This document shows positions 14,774-24,677 of a stretch of 64,000 nt of DNA, piece by piece. The DNA lies in contig JAPLOF010000053.1 in NCBI GenBank assembly GCA_026692665.1, forward strand, positions 43,217 to 107,216, given 5' to 3'. The notes under the pieces were generated by a model, which saw only the letters and a program-made list of their open reading frames with translations, had not been told where the DNA came from and ran no database searches. This stretch comes from Planctomycetota bacterium (GTDB lineage: Bacteria > Planctomycetota > UBA1135 > GCA-002686595). The position numbers and the translations under genes are program-made. Position 1 is the stretch's first letter; every line of letters begins with the position of its first letter.

Positions 14774-16822
14774 TCACTTGGGGCCGGCGGCCCCGGCTTC
14801 CGCCGGTCGGCCGAGGGCTCCGTCCTTCGTGGGCGCGGATCCCGCGTCCGCCTTGCGCTTCGGCATCAGCGCCTTCTTCTCGGCCGACATGGGCAGCCCG
14901 CGTCCGTCCTCGATCGTCGACTCGAGCAGGCGGGTGGTCGACACGCCGTTCCCGGACTGCCGCCGGATCTCCGTCGGCAGGCCGAACGCGTCGTACTTCA
15001 CGATCGCCTGCTGCGAACCGAGCATGCGCAGGAGGTGCGTCCCCTCCGGATCGAGCGCCAGCTCCCACGGTCCCGTCGCCGGGTCGTAGTTCTCGAAGAA
15101 GGCGACCTGGAACGTGCCCGGATTCCGGTGGTAGCCGAGGATCAGCCAGGCCGTCGCGCTGCCGCAGTCGACGAGCGCCAGGCGCTGGAGGATCGGCACG
15201 TTGTCGACGGGCAGGCCGTCGAGCTTGCGCGACACGTTCAGTCTTCCCCCCGCGGTCTCGCCGTGCACCTCGACCGAGCGCGCACCCGTGCGCATGGAGA
15301 CGTCGAAGCCGACGAGGCTCCCCTCGGCCACGACCTGCTGCACGATCGTCTCGGTGTCGGGCAGGCTGCCCTGTCCCGGCGTGCGCATCCGGCCGCAGTA
15401 GAGCAGCGCCCCGTCGAAGCGCCGCACGACCGCGAATCGCTCGGCGGAGACGCGAACGCCGATCGCGCGCGTCTCCACGCGGCCGCGCAGGATCACGTCG
15501 CCCGCGGGCAGCTCGGGCGCCTCGACGGCCAGCGGCTCGGCGAACTCCTCGCGCGCGCGCTTCTGCGCCGCGCGCAGCTCGGAATCCAGCGCGTCGAGCC
15601 CCTTCCGGTCGAAGACACGCCCGCGCAGGACGACGTAGGCCGGACGGTACAGCGCACCGATGTCCGCGCGCGGATCCGAGGCGACCGCGATCAGGTCCGC
15701 GATCTTCGCCTTCTTGATCGTGCCCCGCAGCGTCACCCCGAGTTGCTCGCAGGCCCCGGCGGTCACGGCCCGGAGGCAGTCCTCGACGGGGATGCCCGCG
15801 CTCTTCCACAGCGAAAGTTCGTCGAGCAGCGCGCGGCCGGGGAACAACCAGGGGCGCGGCGTGGCACTGCCGGGCACCAGCGCGACGCCGCGATCGTGGA
15901 GCACTTTCACGAGCTTCTGCTGCGCCTGCACGATGGCGACGCCCTTCGCCAGGTGCTCGCGCGACGCGATGGCGCGGCGCACCTCGGCGTCCTTCAGCCA
16001 GGTCTGCCGGTAGAAGGGACTCAAGGCCTCGAGATCGGGCGAGTCCTCCTTGGGCGCGACCAGCGCGCGTCCCCAGAGCGCGAGCGCCGGCGTGACCGCG
16101 ATCTTCTTCGCGGCCGCGAGCTCGACCGCCGGAGCGAGATCCTCGGGAGTCACGCTGTCCCAGTACTTGCCGGGCGGCAAGAAGGAGTCCAGGTGGAAGA
16201 ACCCGTCTTGTCCGGCGGCCAGCGCCTCGGCCAGCGTGACGCCGCTCGGCAGCGAACCCCACACTTGCCGCCTCGACGCGTGCGCCTTCCCGATGGCGAG
16301 CAGCCAAGACTCCTTCGGCAGTCCGGGCAGGAACGTCAGGTAGTCGGGCGGCTGCTCCAGCTCGAGGAGGATCTTGAGCTTCTGCTCGGCCACGGCCGGC
16401 GTGTCGAGCACGATCGCGTTCAGGGTGGACGGCGGCGCGCCGTCCAGGACGGCGCCCGCGCCCCAGATCCAGGGACCCGGATTGCGTTCGCGCGCATCGC
16501 GCGTCTGCTCGACCGTCAGGCGGCCGAGGTCGTTGCCGACGTCGCGGACCAAAGTCACGCCCGCGCCGACGTAGAGGCGGTCGTGCTCGGCGTCGAAGTT
16601 GACCATGCCGTCCACGAGGCCCGGCAGGAGATGCAGGCCCGTGAGATCGACGACCTGTGCGCCGGGCGGGATCGCGACGTCCGGCCCGATATCGAGGATG
16701 CGGTCGTTCTCGATCAGCACGGTCGCCACCGCGGGCGCGACGCCGGGCTCGAAGGTGTGCACGGTTGCGCCCTTCAGCGCGACGAATTCACTACCCGCGA
16801 GGGCGAGGATCGAGATCAGCAT
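14774..16822 (-). CDS. exported amidohydrolase-like protein with degenerate metal site
   Basis: A 682-aa protein with an amidohydrolase layout: the N-terminal beta-sandwich (VLIENDRILDIGPDVAIPPG), then the barrel entry VVDLTGLHLLPGLVDGMVNF. Active members read D-x-H-x-H here, whereas this protein has D71, Met73 and Asn75. The late catalytic Asp segment (GTD in active enzymes) reads VPGSATP. Both substitutions argue for loss of hydrolase activity. About 230 residues of extra C-terminal domain follow the barrel (from roughly 440), ending in a Lys/Ala-rich tail. A hydrophobic N-terminus may direct export. AGGAACGC precedes the ATG. dusB follows. Confidence 0.8.
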   Translation of the reverse strand: MLISILALAGSEFVALKGATVHTFEPGVAPAVATVLIENDRILDIGPDVAIPPGAQVVDLTGLHLLPGLVDGMVNFDAEHDRLYVGAGVTLVRDVGNDLGRLTVEQTRDARERNPGPWIWGAGAVLDGAPPSTLNAIVLDTPAVAEQKLKILLELEQPPDYLTFLPGLPKESWLLAIGKAHASRRQVWGSLPSGVTLAEALAAGQDGFFHLDSFLPPGKYWDSVTPEDLAPAVELAAAKKIAVTPALALWGRALVAPKEDSPDLEALSPFYRQTWLKDAEVRRAIASREHLAKGVAIVQAQQKLVKVLHDRGVALVPGSATPRPWLFPGRALLDELSLWKSAGIPVEDCLRAVTAGACEQLGVTLRGTIKKAKIADLIAVASDPRADIGALYRPAYVVLRGRVFDRKGLDALDSELRAAQKRAREEFAEPLAVEAPELPAGDVILRGRVETRAIGVRVSAERFAVVRRFDGALLYCGRMRTPGQGSLPDTETIVQQVVAEGSLVGFDVSMRTGARSVEVHGETAGGRLNVSRKLDGLPVDNVPILQRLALVDCGSATAWLILGYHRNPGTFQVAFFENYDPATGPWELALDPEGTHLLRMLGSQQAIVKYDAFGLPTEIRRQSGNGVSTTRLLESTIEDGRGLPMSAEKKALMPKRKADAGSAPTKDGALGRPAEAGAAGPK

Positions 16823-17025
16823 GCGTTCCTGGGCTTCCGTGGACTCCGGCCCCCGCGCCGGTCGGTCGCGGGGGCCTCGGAAGGGCGCATCATGGCACCC
16901 GGCCGCGGTCCGCGGCGAGTGGGCAGGCGGCGCGCGAGCACTCCTACGCTATCCTCACGCGTTCCGAGAGCCGGGATCGCTTCCCGGCCGACGCGAACCC
17001 TCCGCTCGAACGAGTGCCCAGCCCC

Positions 17026-18201
17026 GTGACCGAGACCGTCCCCGCCGTCGCGCTCCTCAGCGACTTCCTGCCCACCGGGCCCTGGATCTACGGCCGCCAG
17101 GTCGAGATGGAGGGCGCGCTGCCGCCCGACGGTGCGCTGGTCGAGGTGCTCGACGCTTCCAAGCGCTTCGTGGGGCACGCGCTCTACAACGGCCGGAGCG
17201 ACATCCGCCTGCGCGTGCTCTCGCGCGGCAAGCGCACCGAGCTGCGCAATCCGCGCGATTTCCTGCTGCGCAAGCTGGCCGCCGCGGACCGGCTGCGCAA
17301 GCGGACGCTGCGCCTCCCCGAGACGACCGATGCGTACCGGATCGTGCACGCCGAGGGCGACGACCTGCCCGGGCTCATCGTGGACAAGCTGGGACCCGCG
17401 CTCGTCTGCGAGCACCACGCGTTGGGCTTCTGGCGTCTGCGGCACGAGGTCGAGTCGGCCCTGAACGAGCTCTACCCGGGACTGCCCGTGGTGCACCGCG
17501 TGCCGGACAACGCCGCGCGGGCGGAGCACTTCGATCCCGAGGAGCCGCCGCTCGATCTGGGCGAGATCGAGCTCACGGAGAACGGCCTCACTTTCGGCGT
17601 CCGGCCCGGTTTCGGCCACAAGACCGGCTGGTTCTGCGATCAACGCGACAACCGGTTGCAGGCCGCGGGCTACGCCAACGGGCTCGACGTGCTGGACATC
17701 TGCACGAACGCCGGCGGTTTCGCCCTGAACGCCAAGAAGCACGGCGCGCGCCGCGTGCGCGCCGTGGACCTGGACGAGGTCGCGCTCGAGCGCGCAGTGC
17801 GCGCCGGACGCCGCAACGGTCTGGACGTCGAGTGGATCCACGCCGACGGGTTCGACGTCCTGCGCAAGGTGCGCGACGAGCGCGACAAGCCCGGGCTCGT
17901 CGTCCTCGACCCGCACAAGGTCGTGCGCAGCCGCATGGACCTCGAGCAGGGGCTCGTCAAGTACAACGACTGGAACACCCTGGCGATCGCGTGCGTGCGG
18001 CCGGGAGGCCTGCTCTTCACGTTCTCCTGCTCCGGCGCCGTCGACCTGCCCACGTTCCTGGGCGTCGTCTTCCAATCCGCGCGGCGCGCGGACCGGGAAA
18101 TCCGCCTCCTCGACGTGCTGGGGGCCTCGCCCGACCACCCGCAGAGACCCGAGTTCCCGCGCTCGCGGTACCTGAAGGGCGCGCTGCTCGCCGTGGATTG
18201 A
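17026..18201 (+). CDS. RlmI-like class I rRNA methyltransferase
   Basis: The 391-aa product has the PUA-plus-Rossmann layout of RlmI, which methylates a cytosine (m5C) in 23S rRNA. An N-terminal PUA-like region (about 1-80) precedes HAEGDDLPGLIVDKLG, the linker domain of this family. The SAM motif is VLDICTNAGGFALNAKKHGA, with acidic AVDLDEVALERA next. Motif IV reads VVLDPHK, where RlmI has DPPK, and motif VI region is FTFSCSG. GTG 17026 is used; GTG 17014 is equally possible. A -10-like TATCCT (16950-16955) would give a leader of about 60 bases. RNA target is inferred from family only. Confidence 0.82.
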   Translation: MTETVPAVALLSDFLPTGPWIYGRQVEMEGALPPDGALVEVLDASKRFVGHALYNGRSDIRLRVLSRGKRTELRNPRDFLLRKLAAADRLRKRTLRLPETTDAYRIVHAEGDDLPGLIVDKLGPALVCEHHALGFWRLRHEVESALNELYPGLPVVHRVPDNAARAEHFDPEEPPLDLGEIELTENGLTFGVRPGFGHKTGWFCDQRDNRLQAAGYANGLDVLDICTNAGGFALNAKKHGARRVRAVDLDEVALERAVRAGRRNGLDVEWIHADGFDVLRKVRDERDKPGLVVLDPHKVVRSRMDLEQGLVKYNDWNTLAIACVRPGGLLFTFSCSGAVDLPTFLGVVFQSARRADREIRLLDVLGASPDHPQRPEFPRSRYLKGALLAVD

Positions 18202-18284
18202 GGGCCTGGGGTGCCTTCTGGACGGCTTCCGCCGCCCGGGAGTGGAACTTGGACCCGCCGCTCGGCAAACTAGGAGGAGAGCCA

Positions 18285-18319
18285 CGCCCTCGCGCCGCCG
18301 TACCGGTGGCCCGAGGGCG
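18285..18319 (+). promoter_or_regulatory. hairpin in the greA leader
   Basis: CGCCCTCG (18285-18292) pairs with CGAGGGCG (18312-18319), with GCCGCC/GGTGGC continuing the stem inside. It ends 9 bases before the ATG, and an AGGAGGAG stretch lies just upstream at 18271-18280. It could control access to the start codon. Confidence 0.45.
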
Positions 18320-18328
18320 CCATCGTCC

Positions 18329-20551
18329 ATGACCACTTCCGTTGAGCCTTCCGCCATGACGCTCTCCACCCTCGTCGCCCAGGACAAGTGGGTCGAATTC
18401 GACGACGCCTGGAGCGAGTTGATCGGACAGAACGGACCGACCGACGAGCTGATGGCCGCCTTGCGCATCGCGGCCGAGAAGAAGCGCATCCCGCGCTGCA
18501 TCCCGCAGGTGCGCCTCCACGTCGAGGCTCTCGACGACGCCGGCCGCCACGAGGAGGCCGCGCGCCTGCTCGGGTTCGTGGTGTCGACCGGAGCTTCGGC
18601 GGGCGAACTCGCGCCGCTGCTCCTCGATCAGGTGCGCAAGACCTGGAGCAAGGAGCCCTGGTTCGACAAGTACGCCGAGGTCGCCGGCTTCGTCGACGGC
18701 CTGACCGACGCGCGCAAGCCCTGGATCGCGTTCGAGCGCCTCCTGGGGTTCGGCAAGGGACGGCTCGTCTATCACCCCGGCGGCTGGGGCACGGGCGAGG
18801 TCATGGAGGTCCACGCGGATCCGCAGGAACTCTCGGTGCGTTTCGCGAACGGCCGGCGCGACCGGTTCCCGCTCTCCGCCGCGAGCGACATCTTCGACCC
18901 TCTGCCCGAGGAGGACCTGCGCGCGCAGTTCTTCCGCGACGCGGACCTGCTCAAGAAGAAGCTGCGCGAGGATCCGCTCGACGTGCTGAAGAGCGTCGTC
19001 GTGCGACACGGCGGCAAGGCCTCCGTCGCCGGCATCAAGAACGCGTTGTGCCAGGTCGGCGTCGACGGCAGCGCCTGGACCGCGTGGTGGCGCAAGGCGC
19101 GCAAGCTCGCGGAGAACAGCGAGTGGTTCAAGGTCACCGGCGTAGCGACGCGCGGTGACGTGGCGCTCTTGCGCACGGCGGTCGATCCCGCGACGGATCT
19201 GAAGCGCGAGCTCGAGGGCTACGCGACGCTCGAGTCGCTGCTCTCCCACGTGCGGAACCAGCTGCTCGCCAAGCCCGACGAGCGCCTGCGGACGGTGATG
19301 TTCGACGTGATCGAGAAGCGCGCCGGCATGTCCCCCACGCGGGATCCGCTGTCGATGCGGCTCTCGGCCTGGATGCTCCTGCGCGACGCGCGCGGGACCG
19401 CGCCGGCCGCCCTGCTCGATCATGCGCGTGCGGTGATCGCACTGCCGCCGCCGACGGATTCCAACCTCCCGCCCGGACTGTGGAAGCTGTTCCAGGCGAT
19501 CCCCGGAGCCAAGGAGCAGGAGCGAGCCGTCCTCCTCCTCCAGGACGTCTACGGCGAGGCCTGGGAAGACGAGGCGCTCACCAACCTGCACCACGCGGCA
19601 CCCGGCATGGTGCGCGCGCTCGTCGACCTGCTCCTCGCCAAGGGCCGCAAGGCGGAACTCGGCGCGATGTACAGGGACCTCCTCGCGCGGCCGCTGCGCG
19701 CACCGGAGACGCTGATCGCGCTCGCGCGACTGGGCGAGGCGGGCAAGCTCAAGGGCGAGTTGCCGCCGGAGCCGCAGCGCGCCGTGGCTCTGCTGTCCCT
19801 GGCGACGAACCTCTACGTCGCGCGCGACAGCCGGGGCGACACGGCCGCGGCGCGCACGAAGTTGAAGCTCACGGAACTCCTCACGAAGGGCAAGGAGCCG
19901 CTGCTCGAGCGCCTGCTCAAGAAGGCCGAGCCGGCGACGATCGAGAGCATCCTGCGCACCATCCAGCGCGGCGTGGACGAGGAGATCGAGTCGATCGTGA
20001 CCGAGTTCGCCGTCGCCGTGCCGACGATGGGCTCGCGCGGCGGTGCGCCGCACTTCTGGGAGAACGACCGCATCTGGACGACGAAACAGGGCCTCGAGAA
20101 GCGCAGCGCCGAGTTCAAGCACCTGCGCGAGGTCAAGATCCCGGCCAACCAGGACGCGATCGGCCGCGCGGCCGCGATGGGCGACCTCTCCGAGAACGCC
20201 GAGTGGGAAGCTGCGATCGAGGAGCAGCGCACCCTGACCACGCGCGCGATGGAGATGCAGAACGAACTCCAGATCGTCGAGCTGATCGAGAACGCGATCC
20301 TCATGGATGGGATCGTCTCGCCCGGCACGCACGTCCACTACCGCGAGGCCAAGGGTGGAGCCGAGCACGAGATCACGATCCTCGGACCCTGGGACGACGG
20401 TCACGGCGATCAGGTCGTCTCGTACCGCGCCCCGCTCGCGCAGGGCCTGCTCGGCCGTCGCGCGGGAGACCGGGTGATCGTGAACCTGCCCAGCGGCGAC
20501 ATGCAGGTCGAAGTCGTCGCGGTCTCCGCGATGCACCTCGACGTCAGCTGA
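18329..20551 (+). CDS. greA: extended GreA transcript-cleavage factor
   Basis: GreA rescues backtracked RNA polymerase by stimulating its RNA cleavage. Only the C-terminal ~165 of 740 residues are GreA: a coiled coil from about 578 with the acidic tip motif GDLSENAEWEAAIEEQ (about 617-632), then the globular FKBP-like domain ending in RAGDRVIVNLPSGDMQVEVV. E. coli GreA is 158 aa. The first ~575 residues are mostly helical with a small beta insertion (GRLVYHPGGWGTGEVMEVHA, about 145-165), and resemble the long chlamydial GreA in plan. Such an extension should sit outside the secondary channel. An AGGAGG run and a hairpin lie in the leader. Confidence 0.88.
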   Translation: MTTSVEPSAMTLSTLVAQDKWVEFDDAWSELIGQNGPTDELMAALRIAAEKKRIPRCIPQVRLHVEALDDAGRHEEAARLLGFVVSTGASAGELAPLLLDQVRKTWSKEPWFDKYAEVAGFVDGLTDARKPWIAFERLLGFGKGRLVYHPGGWGTGEVMEVHADPQELSVRFANGRRDRFPLSAASDIFDPLPEEDLRAQFFRDADLLKKKLREDPLDVLKSVVVRHGGKASVAGIKNALCQVGVDGSAWTAWWRKARKLAENSEWFKVTGVATRGDVALLRTAVDPATDLKRELEGYATLESLLSHVRNQLLAKPDERLRTVMFDVIEKRAGMSPTRDPLSMRLSAWMLLRDARGTAPAALLDHARAVIALPPPTDSNLPPGLWKLFQAIPGAKEQERAVLLLQDVYGEAWEDEALTNLHHAAPGMVRALVDLLLAKGRKAELGAMYRDLLARPLRAPETLIALARLGEAGKLKGELPPEPQRAVALLSLATNLYVARDSRGDTAAARTKLKLTELLTKGKEPLLERLLKKAEPATIESILRTIQRGVDEEIESIVTEFAVAVPTMGSRGGAPHFWENDRIWTTKQGLEKRSAEFKHLREVKIPANQDAIGRAAAMGDLSENAEWEAAIEEQRTLTTRAMEMQNELQIVELIENAILMDGIVSPGTHVHYREAKGGAEHEITILGPWDDGHGDQVVSYRAPLAQGLLGRRAGDRVIVNLPSGDMQVEVVAVSAMHLDVS

Positions 20552-20611
20552 GGACCCGGCGCGCGCTCCCGGGGCGGGGGCGCGCAACGCGGTGCCGGCT
20601 TAACTCCTTCT

Positions 20612-20626
20612 GAGCTAAGCTCTTAG
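20612..20626 (+). promoter_or_regulatory. overlapping palindromes, likely operator of the SahR-like gene
   Basis: GAGCTAAGCTC (20612-20622) and CTAAGCTCTTAG (20615-20626) are perfect overlapping inverted repeats about 55 bases upstream of the regulator gene. They also contain TAAGCT (20616-20621), a possible -10. A dimeric ArsR-type protein could bind here. Confidence 0.5.
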
Positions 20627-20654
20627 GGAGCCACTCCAGGAACCCTCTTGAGTC

Positions 20655-20689
20655 ATCACGGCATCATGATCGAATGATATGGCCGTGAT
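20655..20689 (+). promoter_or_regulatory. inverted repeat spanning the start codon of the SahR-like gene
   Basis: ATCACGGC (20655-20662) pairs with GCCGTGAT (20682-20689), and ATCAT (20663-20667) with ATGAT (20674-20678), with the ATG start lying between the right-hand arms. It may be a second DNA operator or an RNA hairpin that hides the start codon. CATGAT (20665-20670) inside it is also a -10-like hexamer 8 bases before the start. Confidence 0.5.
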
Positions 20690-21689
20690 CGCGAAGAGCC
20701 AAGACCCGGCCGAGGTCCTCAAGGTCCTGGGCGACCCCACCCGCCTGCGCATCCTGGGGCTCGTCGAGCGCGCGGAGCTCACCGTCGGCGAACTGGCGCG
20801 CGCCCTCGAGATGGCGCAGAGCCGCGTCTCGAACCACCTGCGCGTCCTGCGCGATGCCGACCTCCTGCAGGAGCGGCACACCGGACGCGCCACCTGGTTG
20901 CGCCTCGCGGAGCTCGACCCGGCGTCGAACGGCGATTCCCTCCCGGCCCGTCTCTGGTCGGCCGTTCGCGCCGACGTCCCCGCGCTGCCCGAGCACCGCG
21001 CCGATGTCGCGCGCCTCGAACGCGTCCTCGCGGAACGCAGCGCGCGGTCCGGCGAGTTCTTCGATCGCGTCGCTGGCGAGTGGGACAAGATCGCCGTCGA
21101 CTTCGCCACCGGCCAGGCGCGCCAGCGCGCAGCCGCGGCACTCCTGCCGCGCGAGAGCGTGGTCGCCGACCTGGGCTGCGGCACGGGCTGGTTCGCGCGC
21201 GCGCTCGCGCCCCTCTGCGATCGCATCGTGCTCGTGGACCGCTCGCAGGGCATGCTCGACGAAGCCTGCCGGAAGCTGGATCCGCTGCCCGCCGGAACGC
21301 GCGTCGAAGCGCGCCGCGGCGAGCTCGACGCGCTCCCGATCGCGGACGAGGAACTCGACGGCGCCGTCGCGGGACTCGTCCTCCACCACCTCGCCGACCT
21401 CGCCGGTCCGGCACGCGAGATCTTCCGCGCGCTGAAGCCCGGCGGCCGTGTCGCGATCGTCGAGCTCAGCCCGCACGGCGAGGCCTGGATGCACGAGAGC
21501 CTCGGCGACCGGAACCTGGGCCTCGATCCGCGCGACGTCCTGCGCGCGCTCGAGCGCGCGGGTTTCGTCGACCACACCCTCGAGTCCCTCGAGGACCGCT
21601 ACCGGCCGCGCATCCCCGGCGGCGATGCCGACGCGCGCGCCGCGCTGCCCCTGTACCTCGTTCGGGCCCGACGTCCGGCCCGCGCGTGA
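20679..21689 (+). CDS. SahR-like ArsR-family regulator with C-terminal methyltransferase domain
   Basis: A 336-aa fusion. Residues about 10-80 form an ArsR winged helix ([13 protein letters not shown], then [20 protein letters not shown] and a wing at [10 protein letters not shown]). Residues about 120-336 form a class I SAM-binding fold: [46 protein letters not shown] and [12 protein letters not shown]. The SahR regulators of the methionine/SAH cycle have this architecture, with the SAM-fold acting as an S-adenosylhomocysteine sensor. The next gene, 50 bases on, is SAH hydrolase, which strongly supports that reading. A genuine methyltransferase is the alternative. Two inverted repeats lie upstream and suggest autoregulation. 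Confidence 0.85.
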   Translation: MAVIAKSQDPAEVLKVLGDPTRLRILGLVERAELTVGELARALEMAQSRVSNHLRVLRDADLLQERHTGRATWLRLAELDPASNGDSLPARLWSAVRADVPALPEHRADVARLERVLAERSARSGEFFDRVAGEWDKIAVDFATGQARQRAAAALLPRESVVADLGCGTGWFARALAPLCDRIVLVDRSQGMLDEACRKLDPLPAGTRVEARRGELDALPIADEELDGAVAGLVLHHLADLAGPAREIFRALKPGGRVAIVELSPHGEAWMHESLGDRNLGLDPRDVLRALERAGFVDHTLESLEDRYRPRIPGGDADARAALPLYLVRARRPARA

Positions 21690-21739
21690 ACCGAAGAACG
21701 ACCGAGAAACCCCGTAGAGAACGGCAGGAACGCCTCGAC

Positions 21740-23203
<1,464 letters not shown>

Positions 23204-23238
23204 TCGGACTGGGTGCTCTGCGGAGCGCCGGTCGAAGG

Positions 23239-23272
23239 GACGGGCGGCCCCCAGGGCCGCCCGTCTTCGTTT
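23239..23272 (+). terminator. intrinsic terminator after ahcY
   Basis: GACGGGCGGCCC (23239-23250) pairs with 23254-23265 around the loop CCA, followed by TTCGTTTC. It lies 35 bases after the ahcY stop. Confidence 0.85.
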
Positions 23273-23381
23273 CAGTCGATGATGGCGATCGGCGTCGCGC
23301 ATGGACTGCGGCGGGTGGTGGGCGCCTACAATGCGGCGCCCCCGCCACGGACCCAGACCATCGACGAACGAGAGCCCGCAC

Positions 23382-23882
23382 ATGTCCAAGACGAAGAGCC
23401 ACGCGCCCCAGCCCCCCACGATCGACATCGGAATCAGCGAGAAGGACCGCGCGAAGATCGCCGACGGCCTGTCGCGCCTCCTGGCCGACACGTACTCGCT
23501 CTACCTGCAGACGCACAACTTCCACTGGAACGTGGAGGGCCCGATGTTCAACACGCTCCACCTGATGTTCATGGATCAGTACACGGAGCTGTGGAATGCG
23601 CTCGACGCCATCGCGGAACGCATCCGCTCGCTGGGTTTCCCGGCGCCGGGCACCAACAAGCAGTTCGCGAAGCTGGCCTCGATCCGCGATGTCGAGGGCG
23701 TGCCCGACGCGCTGGAGATGGTGCGCATCCTGGTCGCCGGCCATGAGGCCGTCGCCCGGACCGCCCGCGCCGTGATGCCCTCCGCCGAGGACGCGGGCGA
23801 CGAGGCGACGATCGACCTCATGGTCCAGCGACTGCAGACCCACGAGAAGACGGCTTGGATGCTGCGCAGCCTCCTGAAGTAG
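23382..23882 (+). CDS. Dps-family ferritin-like DNA-protection protein
   Basis: A 166-aa four-helix protein that should form a dodecamer, store iron and consume peroxide. The ferroxidase ligands are visible: [17 protein letters not shown] (His and Trp), then [20 protein letters not shown] (Asp and Glu). The C-terminal helix ends [17 protein letters not shown] as in the family. The N-terminal tail is short with two lysines and may contact DNA weakly. A -10-like TACAAT lies at 23327-23332 with TGGACT at 23302-23307 as a possible, widely spaced -35. It is monocistronic and convergent with the UDG gene. Confidence 0.93.
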   Translation: MSKTKSHAPQPPTIDIGISEKDRAKIADGLSRLLADTYSLYLQTHNFHWNVEGPMFNTLHLMFMDQYTELWNALDAIAERIRSLGFPAPGTNKQFAKLASIRDVEGVPDALEMVRILVAGHEAVARTARAVMPSAEDAGDEATIDLMVQRLQTHEKTAWMLRSLLK

Positions 23883-23906
23883 GGATCCGACGGGCCGCGG
23901 CTCGAT

Positions 23907-24677
23907 TCAACTCGAGCACGCGGCCTGCAGTGCGCGCGTGATCCGCGCGTCGAGCATCGCCGGCGTCAGCCGGCCGGTGAACGTGTTCTGCTGGCTCACG
24001 TGGTAGCTCGCGACGAGCGTGCGCGGGCCGACGACGGCCTCCGCGTCGTGCGCGAACTTCAGCCGTGGCTTCGGCACGGCATGACCGCGCCGCTCCAGCA
24101 GTGCGAGAGCAGCGTCCCAGGCGATCCCGCCCAGGCAGAAGAGGACGCGCACGTTCGCGAGCGCATCCCACTCCGCGTCGAGGTGCCCGGCGCAGCGCGC
24201 GAGCTGAGCCAGCGTGGGCTTGTTCGCCGGGGGTGCGCAGCGCAGGGACGCGCTGATCCACACGTCGCGCAGGGCGAGCCCGTCACCGCGCGCCGTCGAA
24301 GTCGGCTGGTTCGCGAGACCCGCGCGGTGGAGCCCGGCATACAGGAAGTCGCCCGAGCGATCGCCGGTGAACATGCGGCCCGTGCGGTTCGCGCCGTGCG
24401 CGGCGGGCGCGAGTCCCAGGATCCAGATCCGCGCGGCGGGATCGCCGAAGCCCGCGACCGGCTTGCCCCAGTACGCCTCGTCGGCGTAGGCGCGGCGCCT
24501 CGTGCGCGCGACCTCCGCGCAGTACGCGCGCAGCTCGGGACAGCGCGCGCAAGCCTCGATCTCGCGCGCCAGCCGCGCGAAGGCGCGCGGCACGACGGCC
24601 CGCCCAAAGGTGCGCGGCGCGGGCTCGGGCTGCGCGCGGGGTACCGGCCTCGCGTCGGGCTTCCGCGTGCGCTTCAC
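23907..24677 (-). CDS. family 5 uracil-DNA glycosylase (UdgB type)
   Basis: A DNA-repair enzyme (256 aa) that removes uracil and some other damaged bases. The family 5 active-site block is GLAPAAHGANRTGRMFTGD, where the hydrolytic Asp of other UDGs is replaced by Ala. The [4Fe-4S] ligands are probably CARCPELRAYC near the N-terminus plus RCAPPANKP and CAGHL. The C-terminal motif ASYHVSQQNTFTGRLT supplies the catalytic His region. Its GTG start overlaps the TGA of the aminotransferase gene (GTGA), implying coupled translation although no functional link is obvious. Confidence 0.93.
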   Translation of the reverse strand: MKRTRKPDARPVPRAQPEPAPRTFGRAVVPRAFARLAREIEACARCPELRAYCAEVARTRRRAYADEAYWGKPVAGFGDPAARIWILGLAPAAHGANRTGRMFTGDRSGDFLYAGLHRAGLANQPTSTARGDGLALRDVWISASLRCAPPANKPTLAQLARCAGHLDAEWDALANVRVLFCLGGIAWDAALALLERRGHAVPKPRLKFAHDAEAVVGPRTLVASYHVSQQNTFTGRLTPAMLDARITRALQAACSS

